Assembly: GCF_022965805.1 (NCBI RefSeq)
Contig: NC_133109.1
Location: forward strand, 4,069,869-4,133,868
Origin: Primulina eburnea
Taxonomy: Eukaryota; Streptophyta; Magnoliopsida; Lamiales; Gesneriaceae
Direction: 5' to 3'
Length of the DNA stretch: 64,000 nt
Of the stretch, positions 24,727 through 36,831 are shown in pieces. Position 1 is the stretch's first letter, and each line of letters opens with the position of its first letter. A model generated the notes under the pieces. It did not search any database. It was not told the DNA's origin and saw nothing but the letters and a program-made list of their open reading frames with translations. The translations under genes were made by a program, and so were the position numbers.

Positions 24727-27350
24727 ATGGCAACCCAAACTCCCGCTCATATGTTGAACGCAATGGCTATCAACTTCGGATCCATTTTATCCTTCGATGA
24801 TGCTGACGTCAAGAAGGTTTTTCAGAAGCTTGAAACTGCTGGGTTAAGAACATTCTTGGGACAATCATCACAAGAGATCTATCCCAAAGAACTTCAGGAT
24901 TTCTACTCCACTGGTATGATCGATTCTGATGGTAACATCAATTCTACTGTCAATGGTCAGTTGCTGACCATCACTGAAGATTCTTTTGGAGAATTATTTT
25001 CTTTACCTTCTGATGGTTTGGCACAACTCTCGGATGTTAAGGCGTCTGATATTGAAGAGATGCAAATTTCTCTCTCTGCTGATGGACGGAAGATCAGAGT
25101 TTCCGATCCTAAGAAAGAACTGAAATATGAAGCTCAGTTACTTGCTGATGTAGTCGCCAAAGGGCTTTTGGCAAAAGCTGGATCGTTTGCTGCCCTCACT
25201 TTGGAGAAATTTCAAGCCATTTCTGTCATTATGACTGATCGTAAACTAAACTGGAAGCATCTTATTTTTAACATTCTGAAGAATATGTTTCTATCATCAA
25301 AACAGTCCAAGGGTTTTGCAGTGCAACTCAGTTATCTGCTGAAAGCGAAGGGGTTGGTGGCTGATGATTCTAAAAGATCATCAAAATTCAAAGTTTTCAA
25401 TGCAAAGAACACTGCGCCACTCAAAACCAAGCTAGATGTCTCTCCTGTTCAGTTTGTCAAAATCAAATAAGAGATTGGGACTCAGCTGGCAGCCCCAAAA
25501 TCAGTGAAGAAGGCCAAAACGTTGGCTCAACTGAAGGTTTCCAAGAGAAAATTAGTTTTGAGTGCATCTGAGTCAGAGAAAACTCCATCCCCACAGATTG
25601 CGAAGAAACCAAGAACCCAAAGGGTTAAAACAACAACTTCGGAGGTATCCATTCCTACTGATACAATGATTTCTATAGATGATCAGCAGCCTATAGAAGC
25701 AGTCCCTCTGCAGATCATTCCACTAGAAGCTTCAGTTGGTGCCAAAAAAGAATCAGTTAGGACCAAAGCTCCTCTGATTCAGATCTCTCGTCCTACTGGT
25801 GCGGCACCTTCTAGACCCAAAGGTATAAAATTTGTAGAGCAGGTGGAATCCACTCGAACAGGATTGGAAATTCCTCACATCATGAGTATTGATAAAGGGA
25901 AGGGCAAATTGATTGAAGAGCCCAGACCATCCAACCCAATTCAGACTCATATTGACCTTGTCTGGCGAAGGTTAACAGTTTTGCTGCTTCGAAAATTCAG
26001 TCCTATGATGCTTGGACAGCCTATCGTACTGAAGTCTTTGCCAACCAACTGAAGAAGAAATCCGAGCTGAGCAAATTCATCAAACTGGAAGCTTTTTTCC
26101 TCAATACATTCAAAGCTGCCTCAATTGCTCAAGCTATGGAGAGGAAGAGTTATTTATTTGATCAGATGAGAGCCAAGAAGTTGGCTCAAATTATTGCCAA
26201 GCTGAAGACAAACTACTTAACCACAAGTCATACTGTCTACGCTGATCAAGCTGTAATTACTCAGCTGGACACTGATCTCCTTGGGTTACAATCTCATATC
26301 AAATTTTGGGAATTGGATCAAGAGTTGGTTCTCCATCAAGGAGATTCAGATGATGACGACGAGGAAATAATTGAAGAACCATCATCTGAGAAGACAGAAC
26401 CATCATCAACTTTGGCCATTGTTCCAACTGAGCAGGCTGTTCATGATAAGCCTCTCTCACCTCCTGGTGAACGTCAACTGTATACTGAAGCCGAGCTTTC
26501 TTTCGCAAACATTGATGAAATTCTTCAGGCAGTTGTAGAAGAATCCCAGATAATTGAACCCATTTATGACAAAGTTGATCACGCTGCTGATCAAATCAAT
26601 CCAGAGGTCACTATCCCTTTAGAAGAACCAGTTCAGCCAGATTCATCTACTGATCAGGTTATCCCAACTGACGTGCCACTTGATTCAATCGATCATTCTT
26701 TAAAGGCACCAGTTTCAGTTTTATCACCATCTGCTGAACAGAATCCTCCTTCACCGCCTCGGGATCAAGGAGAAATCACTGCTGCCGATATTTCAGTTCA
26801 GAATACTGCTGATACAGTCTCAACTGACCAAGCCTTGATCATTTCTGAACATACTACAAGTGAACCAGGAACTTCTCGTCAGTCTCCTCCTCCATCTTCA
26901 TCAGATTTTGATCTTATTTTTGAAGAAGTTCAGAACATGCAGGACAATATGAATCAAATGCTTACTGCCATCTCAAAGATTCAGAATACGCAGTTGTCGC
27001 ATACTCTGAAGTTGGACCATACTAATCAGTCCTTACAAAAACTGAACGCTATACAAACTGTTGTTACCTCTCTGTCATTTGCAGTTGAAGATATTCAGAA
27101 AAACAGAGGAATTTTTTCAAGTCTCACTGCCACTCAAGACTCTATTAACCAACGAGTCGACAGTGTGGAGTCACTTGGTTCAAGAAAAATCGAACTGCTG
27201 CAAGTCACAATGTCTAATGCTATCAATAACATTTCATCCTCTGTCCAGCTCCTTTCAACTGACGTTCGGAAATTATGTCTCAAGATGGAGCTGTTTGACA
27301 AAAAGGGGGAAGAGATCAAAGAGATCTTAGAGCAGCAGAAGAAACAATAG
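24727..27350 (+). pseudogene. Sirevirus third ORF (env-position protein) with plant-transposon-like head and coiled-coil tail
   Basis: It starts ATG at 24727 (MATQTPAHMLNAM). About 250 residues form a globular head (TITEDSFGELFSLPSDGL, LLADVVAKGLLAKAGSF, LNWKHLIFNIL, KGFAVQLSYLLKAKGL). After an in-frame TAA at 25468-25470 the same frame goes on with a Lys/Pro-rich linker to about 25970. A single-base loss there moves the frame, and 26136-27350 reads an acidic Pro/Ser-rich stretch and a C-terminal heptad coiled coil (NMQDNMNQML to the end EILEQQKKQ). No signal peptide or membrane segment is visible, so env is only a positional label. The head shares layout with the plant transposon protein at 62349-63489. 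Confidence 0.75.
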
Positions 27351-27473
27351 AAGCAGTATCTATTGTATTTGTTTGAAGAAATGTGAATTCAGTTGATTCA
27401 GTTAATCTACATCTTATTTTATCTACTTTGAATTCAATCAAGTTTCTTTTACTATAGTTTTGTCAAACACCAT

Positions 27474-27485
27474 AAAGGGGGAAAT
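27474..27485 (+). promoter_or_regulatory. Polypurine tract of the copia element
   Basis: AAAGGGGGAAAT lies directly before the 3' LTR start TGTTGG at 27486, the expected plus-strand priming site. Confidence 0.85.
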
Positions 27486-28440
27486 TGTTGGAAACTTAAT
27501 TCCGGCGTTTGACAAAAGATTTACCAACTGAATCCAGCAACTGAATAGGACTAACTGATCGACGTAACTGAACACGTCATCAGTCAACTGATCGCTACAA
27601 CTGAAGTTTATTCTCTCGTCAACTGATCCTTTACCAGCTGATCTCTCAGCAGTACACGTCATCAGTTGAAAGCGACAACCGACAAATACTACAGCTATCT
27701 GCAACTGGTAGTGGCTCGCCGCATTTCAGAATGAACAGTGTACGATTGTAAGAGTATATCGACGTGGCAATCAACGGTTAGAATATTCAAATATCTTTAA
27801 TGTTACCGTTGAGAGGGAAGCCTATAAATAGTCGAAGGCAGCAACTGAAGAACCACCGACTTTCAGTTATCTTATCTTACTTGTTGTCACGCTGCAAAAA
27901 TATCTACTCGCATTCAGAAATCAAAGCTCATGCTTATCAGTTATATCAGTAGTATTCAAGACTACGTTCTCGAGCTTATATAGCACTCTGTAATCGTTGA
28001 TAGATTTTCTAAGTTGTGCTAAGATCAGTTACGATCTGTAAAAGTGTTGTATACTAAGAGTTTCAGTTTTGGCAAAGTGATAAGTCCAAACTGAAGTGGG
28101 CCAGTACACTATTTTGTATTTGATCAAAGTCTTTTAGTGAATATCCTATCTTCGTGATAGAAGGGGTGATGTAGGAGTTATTCAATTCTCCAAACATCCA
28201 GAAACAAATTGTGGTGTCATTACCTCAGTTACCATTTTCAGTTAGATACTCTATCTTTAAGTCAGTTAGTTTTCCGCAACTGTTTTATTCAGTTTAACTG
28301 ATTGTTATTGACCGACGGGATATTCAGTTTCAGTTTGTAGCAAAACTGAACTCATATTGTTGAAGTATAATTTAATTTGAGCAGTGTTTATTCAACCCCC
28401 CCCTTCTAAACACTCTTCACTCGATTTACCTATCCTTTCA
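27486..28440 (+). repeat. 3' LTR of the copia element
   Basis: 955 bp, TGTTGGAAAC to CCTTTCA, followed by the target duplicate CACAT. It is complete and shows how much of the 5' LTR is missing. It differs from the 5' copy at a modest number of sites, so insertion is fairly young. It ends with a C-rich run (28396-28403) and is rich in CAACTGA/TCAGTT words. Confidence 0.9.
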
Positions 28441-30973
28441 CACATGCATGCAATTATTAAATTCTCTTGTATTTTAAGTAATTGTTTTAATTGCATTAAT
28501 TAATTATGTTGTGCATACTTGCATATTTAAAATATATTTTTCTACATGATTGCATTAAAATGTATTTTTAAAAGGTTATTCGAGTTGCGATCGAGGAACG
28601 GAGACCGAGGGCTGAAAAATAAAAAATGTTTTTAATAAATAATTGTTTTTAATTATCTAAAGTATGGGCGATGCTTTTTCTTATTTTTGAAAATATGGGA
28701 TTTTTGTAGTGATTTTATACGTCGGACGTAAATTTTATCGGTGTTGGTTTTTCAAGAAAAATACGAACTTTTAAGTAACCCGGCTATTTAATTCACCAAC
28801 CTATTTTTATCAAACCATTTTTATGATTTAATTAAATCCTAATTGAGACTAATGTGCTTAATTTAATTGGCTTAATAGGTCTAAGCCTAGTTAGTAGCTA
28901 ATTAGTATTTATATTGCTATCAACCCTACACCATGCATGACAACTCACGCCTCCCACTTTCAAATTCTGAAACTCTCCCCATCACATTAAACACCACAAG
29001 CCCTACAACATTCAACTCAAGTCACTTTCTAAATTATTGAGCACCAAAACCTTTCTCTTTGCACCAAGAAAACACGGCCCCACACTTCTAAAAATTCAGA
29101 AAACTATTTTCTCCCTCCCCACTCACGGCACACACAAGTTTGAAGAGAAAAGCATCAAAATTTGCAAGGAGAATTCAAGCCAAGTCCATCCTCTTCGTCG
29201 TTCTTCAATCGTTATTGAATATTCGTGCGTTTAATACGCAAAGGCACGCCTTAATCTTCCTTTTCTCATCCATCATATCATAATATTGTTTAAATAGTGT
29301 ATGTATGTAGAACATGAAGACACTTTTCTGTATTTTCGAAATATTGCACTTACATGTATTAACTTCATGAGGGTTGATCCAAAACCTTGTTCTAGGCATG
29401 TTAAGGGGCTGCCATGATATCATATTACGTTTAAGCAAAGTTTTTATATGAACTAAAGTCCTAACCAATCAACAATTCACGGCAGAAAACTAGGGGAACC
29501 AGGAAAACGTAAGTTGCTGTCATGGGAAGAACATGGGTGCGGTTAGGGGTCCTCACGGCTGGGCTTGGTGCGGCTCTTGTTTAGGGGCTAGCCTAAATAA
29601 AATTATGAAAAAATTCATATTAGCTTAAATAATTATTTGGGACATGTTAGAGTCATGAAATCCAGAAAAAAGTCGAAAACGTAAAATGCCGAGTCCAGGG
29701 GTAAAACGGTTTTTTTACACCGGGAAATTAGTAAAGGTCATGGCAGTGCCCAAAACGCTGTTTTTATGATATTATGATTTTTTTCTAAACGTTTATGTAT
29801 ATTCATGATTTAATTATGATTTTTGGAATGTCTAAATGATTTTTATGATTTAAGAAGACATTTAAAATACATGTTGTATGCTTGGTTTCAAAAATGAAAA
29901 ATGTAAATATTACTCATGATTTTTCTAAGTGGTGTCAATGTAAAATGTTGAAGGATGTGAAGTGATTGTGACTAATTCGTTAATTTTGGCGACGTCGTGA
30001 GGGTTATGGTCCCGGTGGGAGCCCGACGATCGTGTTTTCATCATTACGAATATGTGGTAACGGTTATGTAGTAACGGTAAGAATGGGAATGTCGTGAGGG
30101 GAAAAGACCCCAGAGGGAACCCATTTATGGGAAAAGGCCCCCGAGGGAACCCCGACGAGCGTATTTCTATTTGATCATGATAGGCCAGGGCCCAGTTGAC
30201 CGGTGAGAGTGTTGCTGGTGTCCTCCGCCGCCCAGTACTGTGGTTTTATGTAGATGGATCCATCGTCATGTCATGTCATGTCAGGAAAGTCACAATTAAC
30301 GATCTGAATTCAACAAAGGAAAAATAAAATGTTCATGATTATGTTTAAGGTTTTATGTCATGACATGTTGAGGAAAAGTAAATTCGTGTTTGCATGTCAT
30401 GAAAATGTTTATGTTTAAAGTTTTATGAATCAAGAAAATGTTTATGTTTATGCATCTTCATGAAAACGATATTTTAAGTACAAATATTTTTCACCGTTAT
30501 ATGTTGACTGTATTACGTATTACTCGTTATAAAGATTATGGTGTGTTGAGTCTTTAGACTCACTAGGTATGATGGATGCAGGTGGTTCTGAGGGAAGTCG
30601 TGACGGTTGATACTACTGGACTGAAGGTGCACACAACCCGAGGACCAGCGCTACATTTTCCGCATTATGCTTTACGATTTAAGTTAAAGATTTTTAAGAT
30701 TATTTATTTATGCTTTTAAGAGATTTTTGAGAGTTTTAGTATGGCTTTACTTTTCAAATTATTGCTTTTTAGGTTTGGTAAAAAAGTAGACGATTTTACT
30801 TTACGAATATTTCACTTGAATTTTTAAATGCTAGTTGGTTGAGGTTTTATTTTAAAAATGGCAAAATATTTTATAAAAATATTTTCATGTGCTATCTATG
30901 TTTGGCCGAAATCTTTGAAAAAAAAAATTATAGTACTTTTAAAGCAATAAAAAGGACAGGACGTTTGACCTTG

Positions 30974-31056
30974 GTACAAGGTAAAAACAACACCGATTTA
31001 TTTTCATGACACAGGAGCTGAAATTTTGTTATGAAACAAATTCATACAAATGTTTA
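30974..31056 (+). other. Endogenous pararetrovirus, segment B
   Basis: About 80 bases between the solo LTR (with its CCTTG duplicate) and gypsy-3. The last five bases, GTTTA (31052-31056), are the target duplicate of gypsy-3. The segment is assigned to the virus because it lies between two insertions with matching duplications, and because protease sequence is left of it and RT right of it. On its own it is too short to recognise. Confidence 0.65.
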
Positions 31057-33215
31057 TGTGAAGGCCCGTAAATCCTTGCTTGAAATTTGCGGAAAATATA
31101 AAATTTTCTTTTTTTTTAAGAACTTAAATTGTCTCATTCATAAAATCAACTGATAAATCAAGTTCAATGTTTAAAAAATATAGCAGCGGAAGAAAATAAA
31201 GTTTGCCAAAAATTACAGTTTAAGAATATTCAACGACTGATAAATGTTTGAACATAAAAAAAATATGACAAGTGCTGAAACTGAGGTCCTCGGGTGTCAC
31301 TACTGCCGACCCAAGCTGGCTCACTGTTCCCCGCCCTCGGTCCCATGCTCATCAGTACCTACAAAAATCAAGTCTAGTGAGTCTAAAGACTCAACATGCA
31401 TGTGGTCTCTGCACTGAACTGAACTGTCCGATCACTGGCGATCGGGGTACCAAACTGAACTGATCGGTCACTGGCGATCGTGGTACCAAACTGAACTGAT
31501 CGGTCACTGGCGACCGTGTAAAATAATACTCCCATGATAGTGAATCGACCACAAGCAATATCGCATAAATCTCAAAAATAAGTATTTTCTATTTTATGCA
31601 CGTAATAAAAATTAATTTGCAAAAAGTAATATCCTGTATTATTTTACCAACTAGATTGGATCGTCCTTCAGGCTCGCTGCAACCTAAATATGTCATGAAA
31701 AATATAAGCCCTTAGAGCAGCCAAATTGGTACGTTAACCAAGCCATGAAAGGGCATCTTGGTCACGTCCTAGACATGCTAGGGAAGGGTTCTAACAATGG
31801 CTATAAGCCCTTAGAGCAGCCAGATCAGATCCTTTCCCTTGACATCAAAACAGAATTTTCGAAAGCACAAATGGGGAAGAATGAGAAGCTGCTGTAAATC
31901 TCGATTTCTGTCATGCATGGGGCTTGTTTGAATGGACCATGATGGTCTTGACACACCCTAGTATGTGTCTAAATGTAGCCTAGTGAGCCTGGAGTTGAGC
32001 CAACCAACTGAATACACAAAAACAAGCAAAACCGTGAAGTAGCACAGGGAAGGGCTCAAATCTGCACTTTTATTTTTTTGAAGTTTCATGGTGTGTTTCG
32101 GTTTTTGCAATAAATGATGATCATGTAATGTTAAATAAATGATAATAGGACTTGATTGAGGTTTGAAAGAAATCTAGACATGCCTGGTTTCGTTTGAAAG
32201 AAAAACGAAAAAGGATAGACGATACGGCGCGGAGGAGACGGAGTTGCTTCTCTTGTTTTCTTTCTTGTTTTGCTTCCTAAATTTTTCCCTAGTCTCACAC
32301 GATTTTTTTGTGCTGAAGGTGACTCAAATTTTTGAGATTGTGGAGTGGGAGGGAGTCTAGGGAATTAAATGGGAAGATACAAGATAAAGGGAAGGGAAAA
32401 TATTCTTTCCATCTACTAGTTTGAGTGATAAGGAAATAGAATGATATCAAAGATTTTTCTTGGGGATACTAGAGGTGTATATGGGCGATTTTAAGGTCTA
32501 GGTGCAAAGGGAGAATTGGTTTAATTAAATCTTGCTAGTGATTTAAAAGATGGGGAGTATAAATCTATCTAGAAAAGTTAAGGGGATAAATAAATAATGG
32601 GTTGAAAGAAAATCACCATTAAATCTTTTTAAAAAAAGCATATGGCCGATTTTTTTCTATCTAGCTAGGCGGGGTAGGCTCTTGCTCAATTAATTATCAT
32701 AGAAGATTTATTGAGATATAATTATCTCTCAAGAAATGCATAAGGAAAGAATTCCACTAACTTCTAAGTTGACTACTAAATTTTTAAATTTATTAACATG
32801 GCCAAAATCTTAAGGAAATACAAGGGAAAATATTTCTTAAATACTGAATTTTAAATCTCTAATGTTTTATCTACTCATTAAATATTTTAGAGATTAAAGG
32901 ATTTAATTATTGAACTTTATTTACTACTCATCTCAACTTATTTAAATAATTCTTTAAACCTTTTTTTACAATAAATTTACTTATTATTTATCTTAAATAA
33001 ATTTCAGGAAATGTGTTCTTAACGTTAGATTTTATCTCTTTACTCCAACTCCAGTCCGGCATTACTGAATTAACTGAAAAGAATAAAATTTAAACTGCTG
33101 GCTACAATAATTAACTTCAAAGAAATGCATTAAAATAATCATGCAATGAAGTCAATTTAATTTAAAATACTAGAATTATGCATGGCTTATACGTAGTCTA
33201 ATTACGGGTTCTACA
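31057..33215 (-). repeat. 3' LTR of gypsy-3 (deleted form)
   Basis: 2159 bp against 3124 bp for the 5' LTR. Two internal deletions explain the difference: about 200 bp after GACTCAACATGCAT and about 800 bp after GTCATGAAAAATAT. Outside these the copies are nearly identical. This copy has one more unit of the CACTGGCGATCG tandem (31423-31520) than the other. Confidence 0.9.
31423..31520 (-). repeat. Hairpin-word array in gypsy-3 3' LTR
   Basis: Three units of a roughly 36-bp tandem, each with a small hairpin: GATC-ACTGGC-GATC, then CGGTC-ACTGGC-GACCG at the third, with GGTACC between. The ACTGGC loop is constant while both stem arms change together. The 5' LTR has two units (38747-38805). Confidence 0.65.
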
Positions 33216-33253
33216 ATCCTTCCCCCCTTAAAAGAAATTTCGTCCTCGAAATT
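33216..33253 (-). promoter_or_regulatory. Polypurine tract and AGGA-loop hairpin of gypsy-3
   Basis: Read on the minus strand: AATTTCG-AGGA-CGAAATT (33253 to 33236) is followed by TAAGGGGGGAAGGAT next to the LTR at 33215. Hairpin-to-LTR distance is 20 nt, as in gypsy-1. Confidence 0.75.
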
Positions 33254-36235
33254 AAAACTCACCGAATAACTCTGGGTAACGATCTCTCATCTCCGGCTCA
33301 GACTCCCACGTAGCTTCCTCCTCTGAATGATTGAGACATTTGACTTTGACTCGCTTAACCAGCTTGTTCCGAAGCTTCTTCTCCTGTCTGTCTAGGATCT
33401 GCACTGGTCTCTCCTCATAAGACAAGTTCGGAGTAAGCTGCAACGGCTCAAGGTTCAGCACATGCGAAGGATTCGCCATGTACTTTCTCAGCATCGAGAC
33501 GTGAAAGACATTGTGTACTCCGGCCAGATTTGGCGGAAGAGCCACACGATAAGCTAGCGTCCCAACTCTGTCGAGGATCTCAAACGGTCCGATGAATCTC
33601 GGACTGAGCTTCCCTTTCTTCCCAAATCTCATGACACCCTTCATAGGTGCCACCTTCACAAAGACATGGTCGCCCACTGCGAACTCTAGGTCTCTCCTTC
33701 TCTGATCTGTATAACTTTTCTGTCGACTCTGAGCAGTCCTCATCCGATCACGGATCTTGACTACTACATCGGCAGCCTGCTGAATAATCTCGGGACCCAA
33801 TTCTGCTCTCTCTCCTACTTCATCCCAATGAACAGGAGATCTACACTTGTGGCCATACAATGCTTCATACGGATCCATACCAATAGAAGACTGGAAGCTG
33901 TTGTTATAGGTGAACTCAACCAATGGCAAGTTCGACTCCCAACTCCCTGAGAAATCAATGACGCAAGCGCGAAGAAGATCCTCCAAAATCTGAATAACTC
34001 GCTCCGACTGCCCATCTGTCTGCGGATGGAAAGCTCTGCTAAACAGCAACTTCGTACCCAAAGTCGAATGCAAACTCTTCCAAAGGAGGAAGTGAATCTA
34101 GGATCTCTGTCAGATACGATCCAAACTGGAATACCATGAAGTCGGACTATCTCCCGTTTATACAACTCTGCATACTGAACCATGGTGAAAGTCGTCTTAA
34201 TAGGCAAGAAGTGCGCTGATTTGGTAAGACGATCTACTATCACCCAGATGGCATTCGATCCTCTGGCTGACTTCAGTAAACCGGTCACAAAATCCATGGT
34301 AATGTTCTCCCACTTCCACTCGGGAATAGGAAGAGGCTTGAGCAAACCTGCTGGTCTCTGATGCTCGGCCTTCACTAACTGGCAAGTCAGGCACTCGGAT
34401 ACAAAACGCCTGATGTCTTTCTTCATCCCCGGCCACCAATACAATAGCTGCAGATCTTTGTACATCTTCGTACTCCCAGGGTGAATAGAGTACGGGGCCA
34501 TGTGGGCCTCTGTTAGAATATCTGCTTGGATAGAACCACTGCTAGGAATCCACATCCTGTCTCGGTATCTCACAATACCGTCGGTGACTGTATACAAGAC
34601 ACTGCCCTTGGCTTCCTCTCTCTTCTTCCACTGTGCCAATTGCTCATCTGCTGACTGACCACTGCGAATACGGTCAAGAAGGGAAGACTGAATGGTCAAG
34701 GTAGATAGACGGGGAACTCTACCTCGAGGATAAGTCTCGAGATCGAACCTCTGCATCTCAGTCTGAAGAGGTCTCTGAATTGTCAAGTGAGCCATCACTG
34801 CGACTTTTCTGTTCAACGCATCCGCCACTACATTAGCTTTACCCGGGTGGTAGCTAATGTCACAGTCATAATCCTTCACAAGCTCCAACCAACGCCTCTG
34901 ACGCATGTTCAGCTCCTTCTGCGTAAAAAAGTACTTGAGGCTCTTGTGGTCGGTAAAGATCTGGCACTTCTCTCCATACAAATAATGCCTCCAGATCTTC
35001 AATGCAAAAACTACGGCGGCCAACTCTAGATCATGGGTAGGGTAATTCATCTCGTGAGTTTTCAGCTGTCGAGACGCATATGCTATCACCTTCCCATGTT
35101 GCATCAAAACTGCACCTAAACCGAGTTTCGAAGCGTCGGTATAAAGGACAAACTCACCGGGCCCTGATGGCATGGACAAAACTGGTGCTGAAATAAGAGC
35201 TTGCTTCAAATTATCGAAGCTCTTCTGGCACTCATCGGTCCACACAAACTTCACATTCTTCTTTGTCAATGATGTGAGTGGAATGGCAATGGAGGAGAAT
35301 CCCTGAATGAACTTCCTGTAATATCCCGCTAGCCCCTGAAAACTGCGGATCTCGGATGCATTCTGCGGCACAACCCAATCTCTGACTGCAGCGACTTTCG
35401 CTGGGTCTACCTCAATGCCACTGCTAGAAACAATGTTGCCTAAGAACGCCACCTTCTCTAACCAGAATTCGCACTTACTGAACTTTGCGAATAACTTGTG
35501 CTTCTGCAAGGTCTGCAGCACTGTGGTCAGATGTCTGATGTGATCCTCCTGATTCTTGGAGTATACGAGAATGTCATCTATGAACACTATCACAAACTGG
35601 TCAAGGTACGGCTGAAATACGTGATTCATGAGATCCATGAAGATCGCTGGCGCATTCGTCAGACCGAACGGCATCACAAGGAACTCGTAGTGGCCATAAC
35701 GAGTCCTGAAAGCTGTCTTCGAGACATCAGCATCTCTCACCCTCAACTGGTGATAACCGGAACGCAGATCTATCTTGGAGAAAATCAAAGCTCCCTGCAA
35801 CTGGTCAAACAGGTCCTCAATCCTCGGAAGTGGGTATTTATTCTTCACTGTAACCCTGTTCAACTCCCGATAGTCAATGCAAAGCCTCATCGAGCCATCC
35901 TTCTTCTTCACAAACAAGACTGGCGCGCCCCATGGTGAAAATCTCGGGCGAATGAACTCCTTGTGGAGAAGTTCCTGAATCTGCTTCTTAAGCTCTGCCA
36001 TCTCTGTCGGTGCTAGCCGGTACGGCGCTTTGGATATCGGAGCCATACCTGGCATAAGCTCAATGGAAAACTCCACCTCTCTCTTGGGTGGCATACCAGA
36101 GACGTCTTCGGGAAAAACGTCTAAGAAATCTCTGACAATCGGAACATCTGAGGCTGACTGACTGGGTTCCTCGGGGACAGATAAAAAGGTCGCTAGAAAT
36201 GCCCGACACCCTCTATGCATGAGCTTCCTAGCCTA
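33252..36235 (-). pseudogene. gypsy-3 pol (RT, RNase H, integrase), two lesions
   Basis: It follows the protease in the same frame after an in-frame TAG (36233-36235), where relatives have Gln in a QARKLM-type context. [37 protein letters not shown] and an intact [10 protein letters not shown] (35573-35584 for FIDD). RNase [38 protein letters not shown]. Integrase: His/Cys zinc module ([20 protein letters not shown]), then [16 protein letters not shown] and QSERVIQIL. One base is missing near 34083, shifting the frame; the second part (33252-34073) is open to the chromo-like end WESEPEMRDRYPELF. Apart from these two changes the enzyme looks complete. Confidence 0.93.
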
Positions 36236-36630
36236 AACATATGGAATAATGCGCGGTAAAGGAAAGTACCTGTCCGGCTCAAATAAGAATTGCTCCATCC
36301 CAGGCGGTCGGACAAGAACAGATCTCCGCTGGAAGTCTATCAACACTCTGTTCCTCAATAGCCAGTCTATCCCTAGGATGATGTCAAATTCTGGCATCGG
36401 TAGCACGATCAGATCCGCATAAACAAGGTTACCGTGCAGCTCCATATCTATATCTCGGATAACATTTGTAGCTGACATCTCCTCACCTGACGGCAACACT
36501 ACTGAAAAGGCTATATCTAGCCCAATGGTCTTGATCTTGAGAAAGTTTGCAAAGACCTCCGAAATAAACGAGTGAGTGGCCCCTGAATCTATCAAGGCCT
36601 TGGTAGCGGAACCAGATATAAAAATTCTCC
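36233..36630 (-). pseudogene. gypsy-3 aspartic protease, start of the pol reading frame
   Basis: The frame is open from the proposed splice acceptor (36630) through RIFISGSATKALIDSGATHSF, with the catalytic triplet DSG, and FDIILGIDWLLRNRVLIDF, the protease flap-end motif. It has no ATG of its own near the expected start, so it must be made by fusion to gag (splicing or frame change) and continues into RT. The chain is cut by the TAG at 36233-36235. In family members this enzyme matures the polyprotein. Confidence 0.85.
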
Positions 36631-36831
36631 CTGAAAGATCAGAACTCTAAGTTGAATCCAATAGCTACAAGAACTAAACTTATAGACATGCAAAGGCCAG
36701 AGTTCTTCTAACTTAAATCCCCAAAATAATACTGAGTAGAGCATGCAATCCTATCGCAGTTCTAAGTTCAAATCTTAATCTTGATTCCCAAAACACGGAA
36801 ATTCAAATAATAACTTAAAGCTTAAAGGTAC
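36631..36831 (-). other. Candidate 201-nt intron between gag and protease of gypsy-3
   Basis: On the minus strand the sequence starts GTACCT and ends GATCTTTCAG. Removal joins gag (…MLLT) to protease (RIFISG…) in frame with one junction codon TGG. Without removal, gag stops after five extra residues and protease has no start. The piece is AT-rich (AT well above the neighbouring coding), full of stops and has no similarity to either domain. A simple insertion is the alternative, but no target duplication is evident. Confidence 0.5.

Larger units (their letters stand above)
18741..28440 (+). mobile_element. Sirevirus-like Ty1/copia retrotransposon with extra genes
   Basis: LTRs start TGTTGGAAAC; the 3' LTR ends CCTTTCA. 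A perfect 5-bp duplication CACAT flanks the element (18736-18740 and 28441-28445). The order is LTR, gag, truncated protease, RT-RNase H, an antisense gene, a long third ORF with coiled coil, polypurine tract and LTR. A third ORF after pol is characteristic of Sireviruses (SIRE/Maximus). Two deletions are visible: the end of the 5' LTR with primer site and gag start, and most of protease plus the integrase core. It cannot move by itself. Confidence 0.92.
18701..30968 (+). repeat. Solo Ty3/gypsy LTR, split by the copia element
   Basis: The left part is 18701-18740 (starts TGTAACGGCC) and the right part 28446-30968. Without the copia insertion and one copy of its duplication the LTR is about 2.56 kb. 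The pentamer CCTTG flanks it (18696-18700 and 30969-30973), and pararetroviral sequence lies on both sides, so this is a solo LTR left by recombination. The end reads CGTTTGA rather than the usual CA, a small oddity. It shares the GTTGAGTCTTTAGA block (30541-30590) with gypsy-1 and gypsy-3 LTRs. The 28446-30968 stretch has no gene. Confidence 0.8.
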
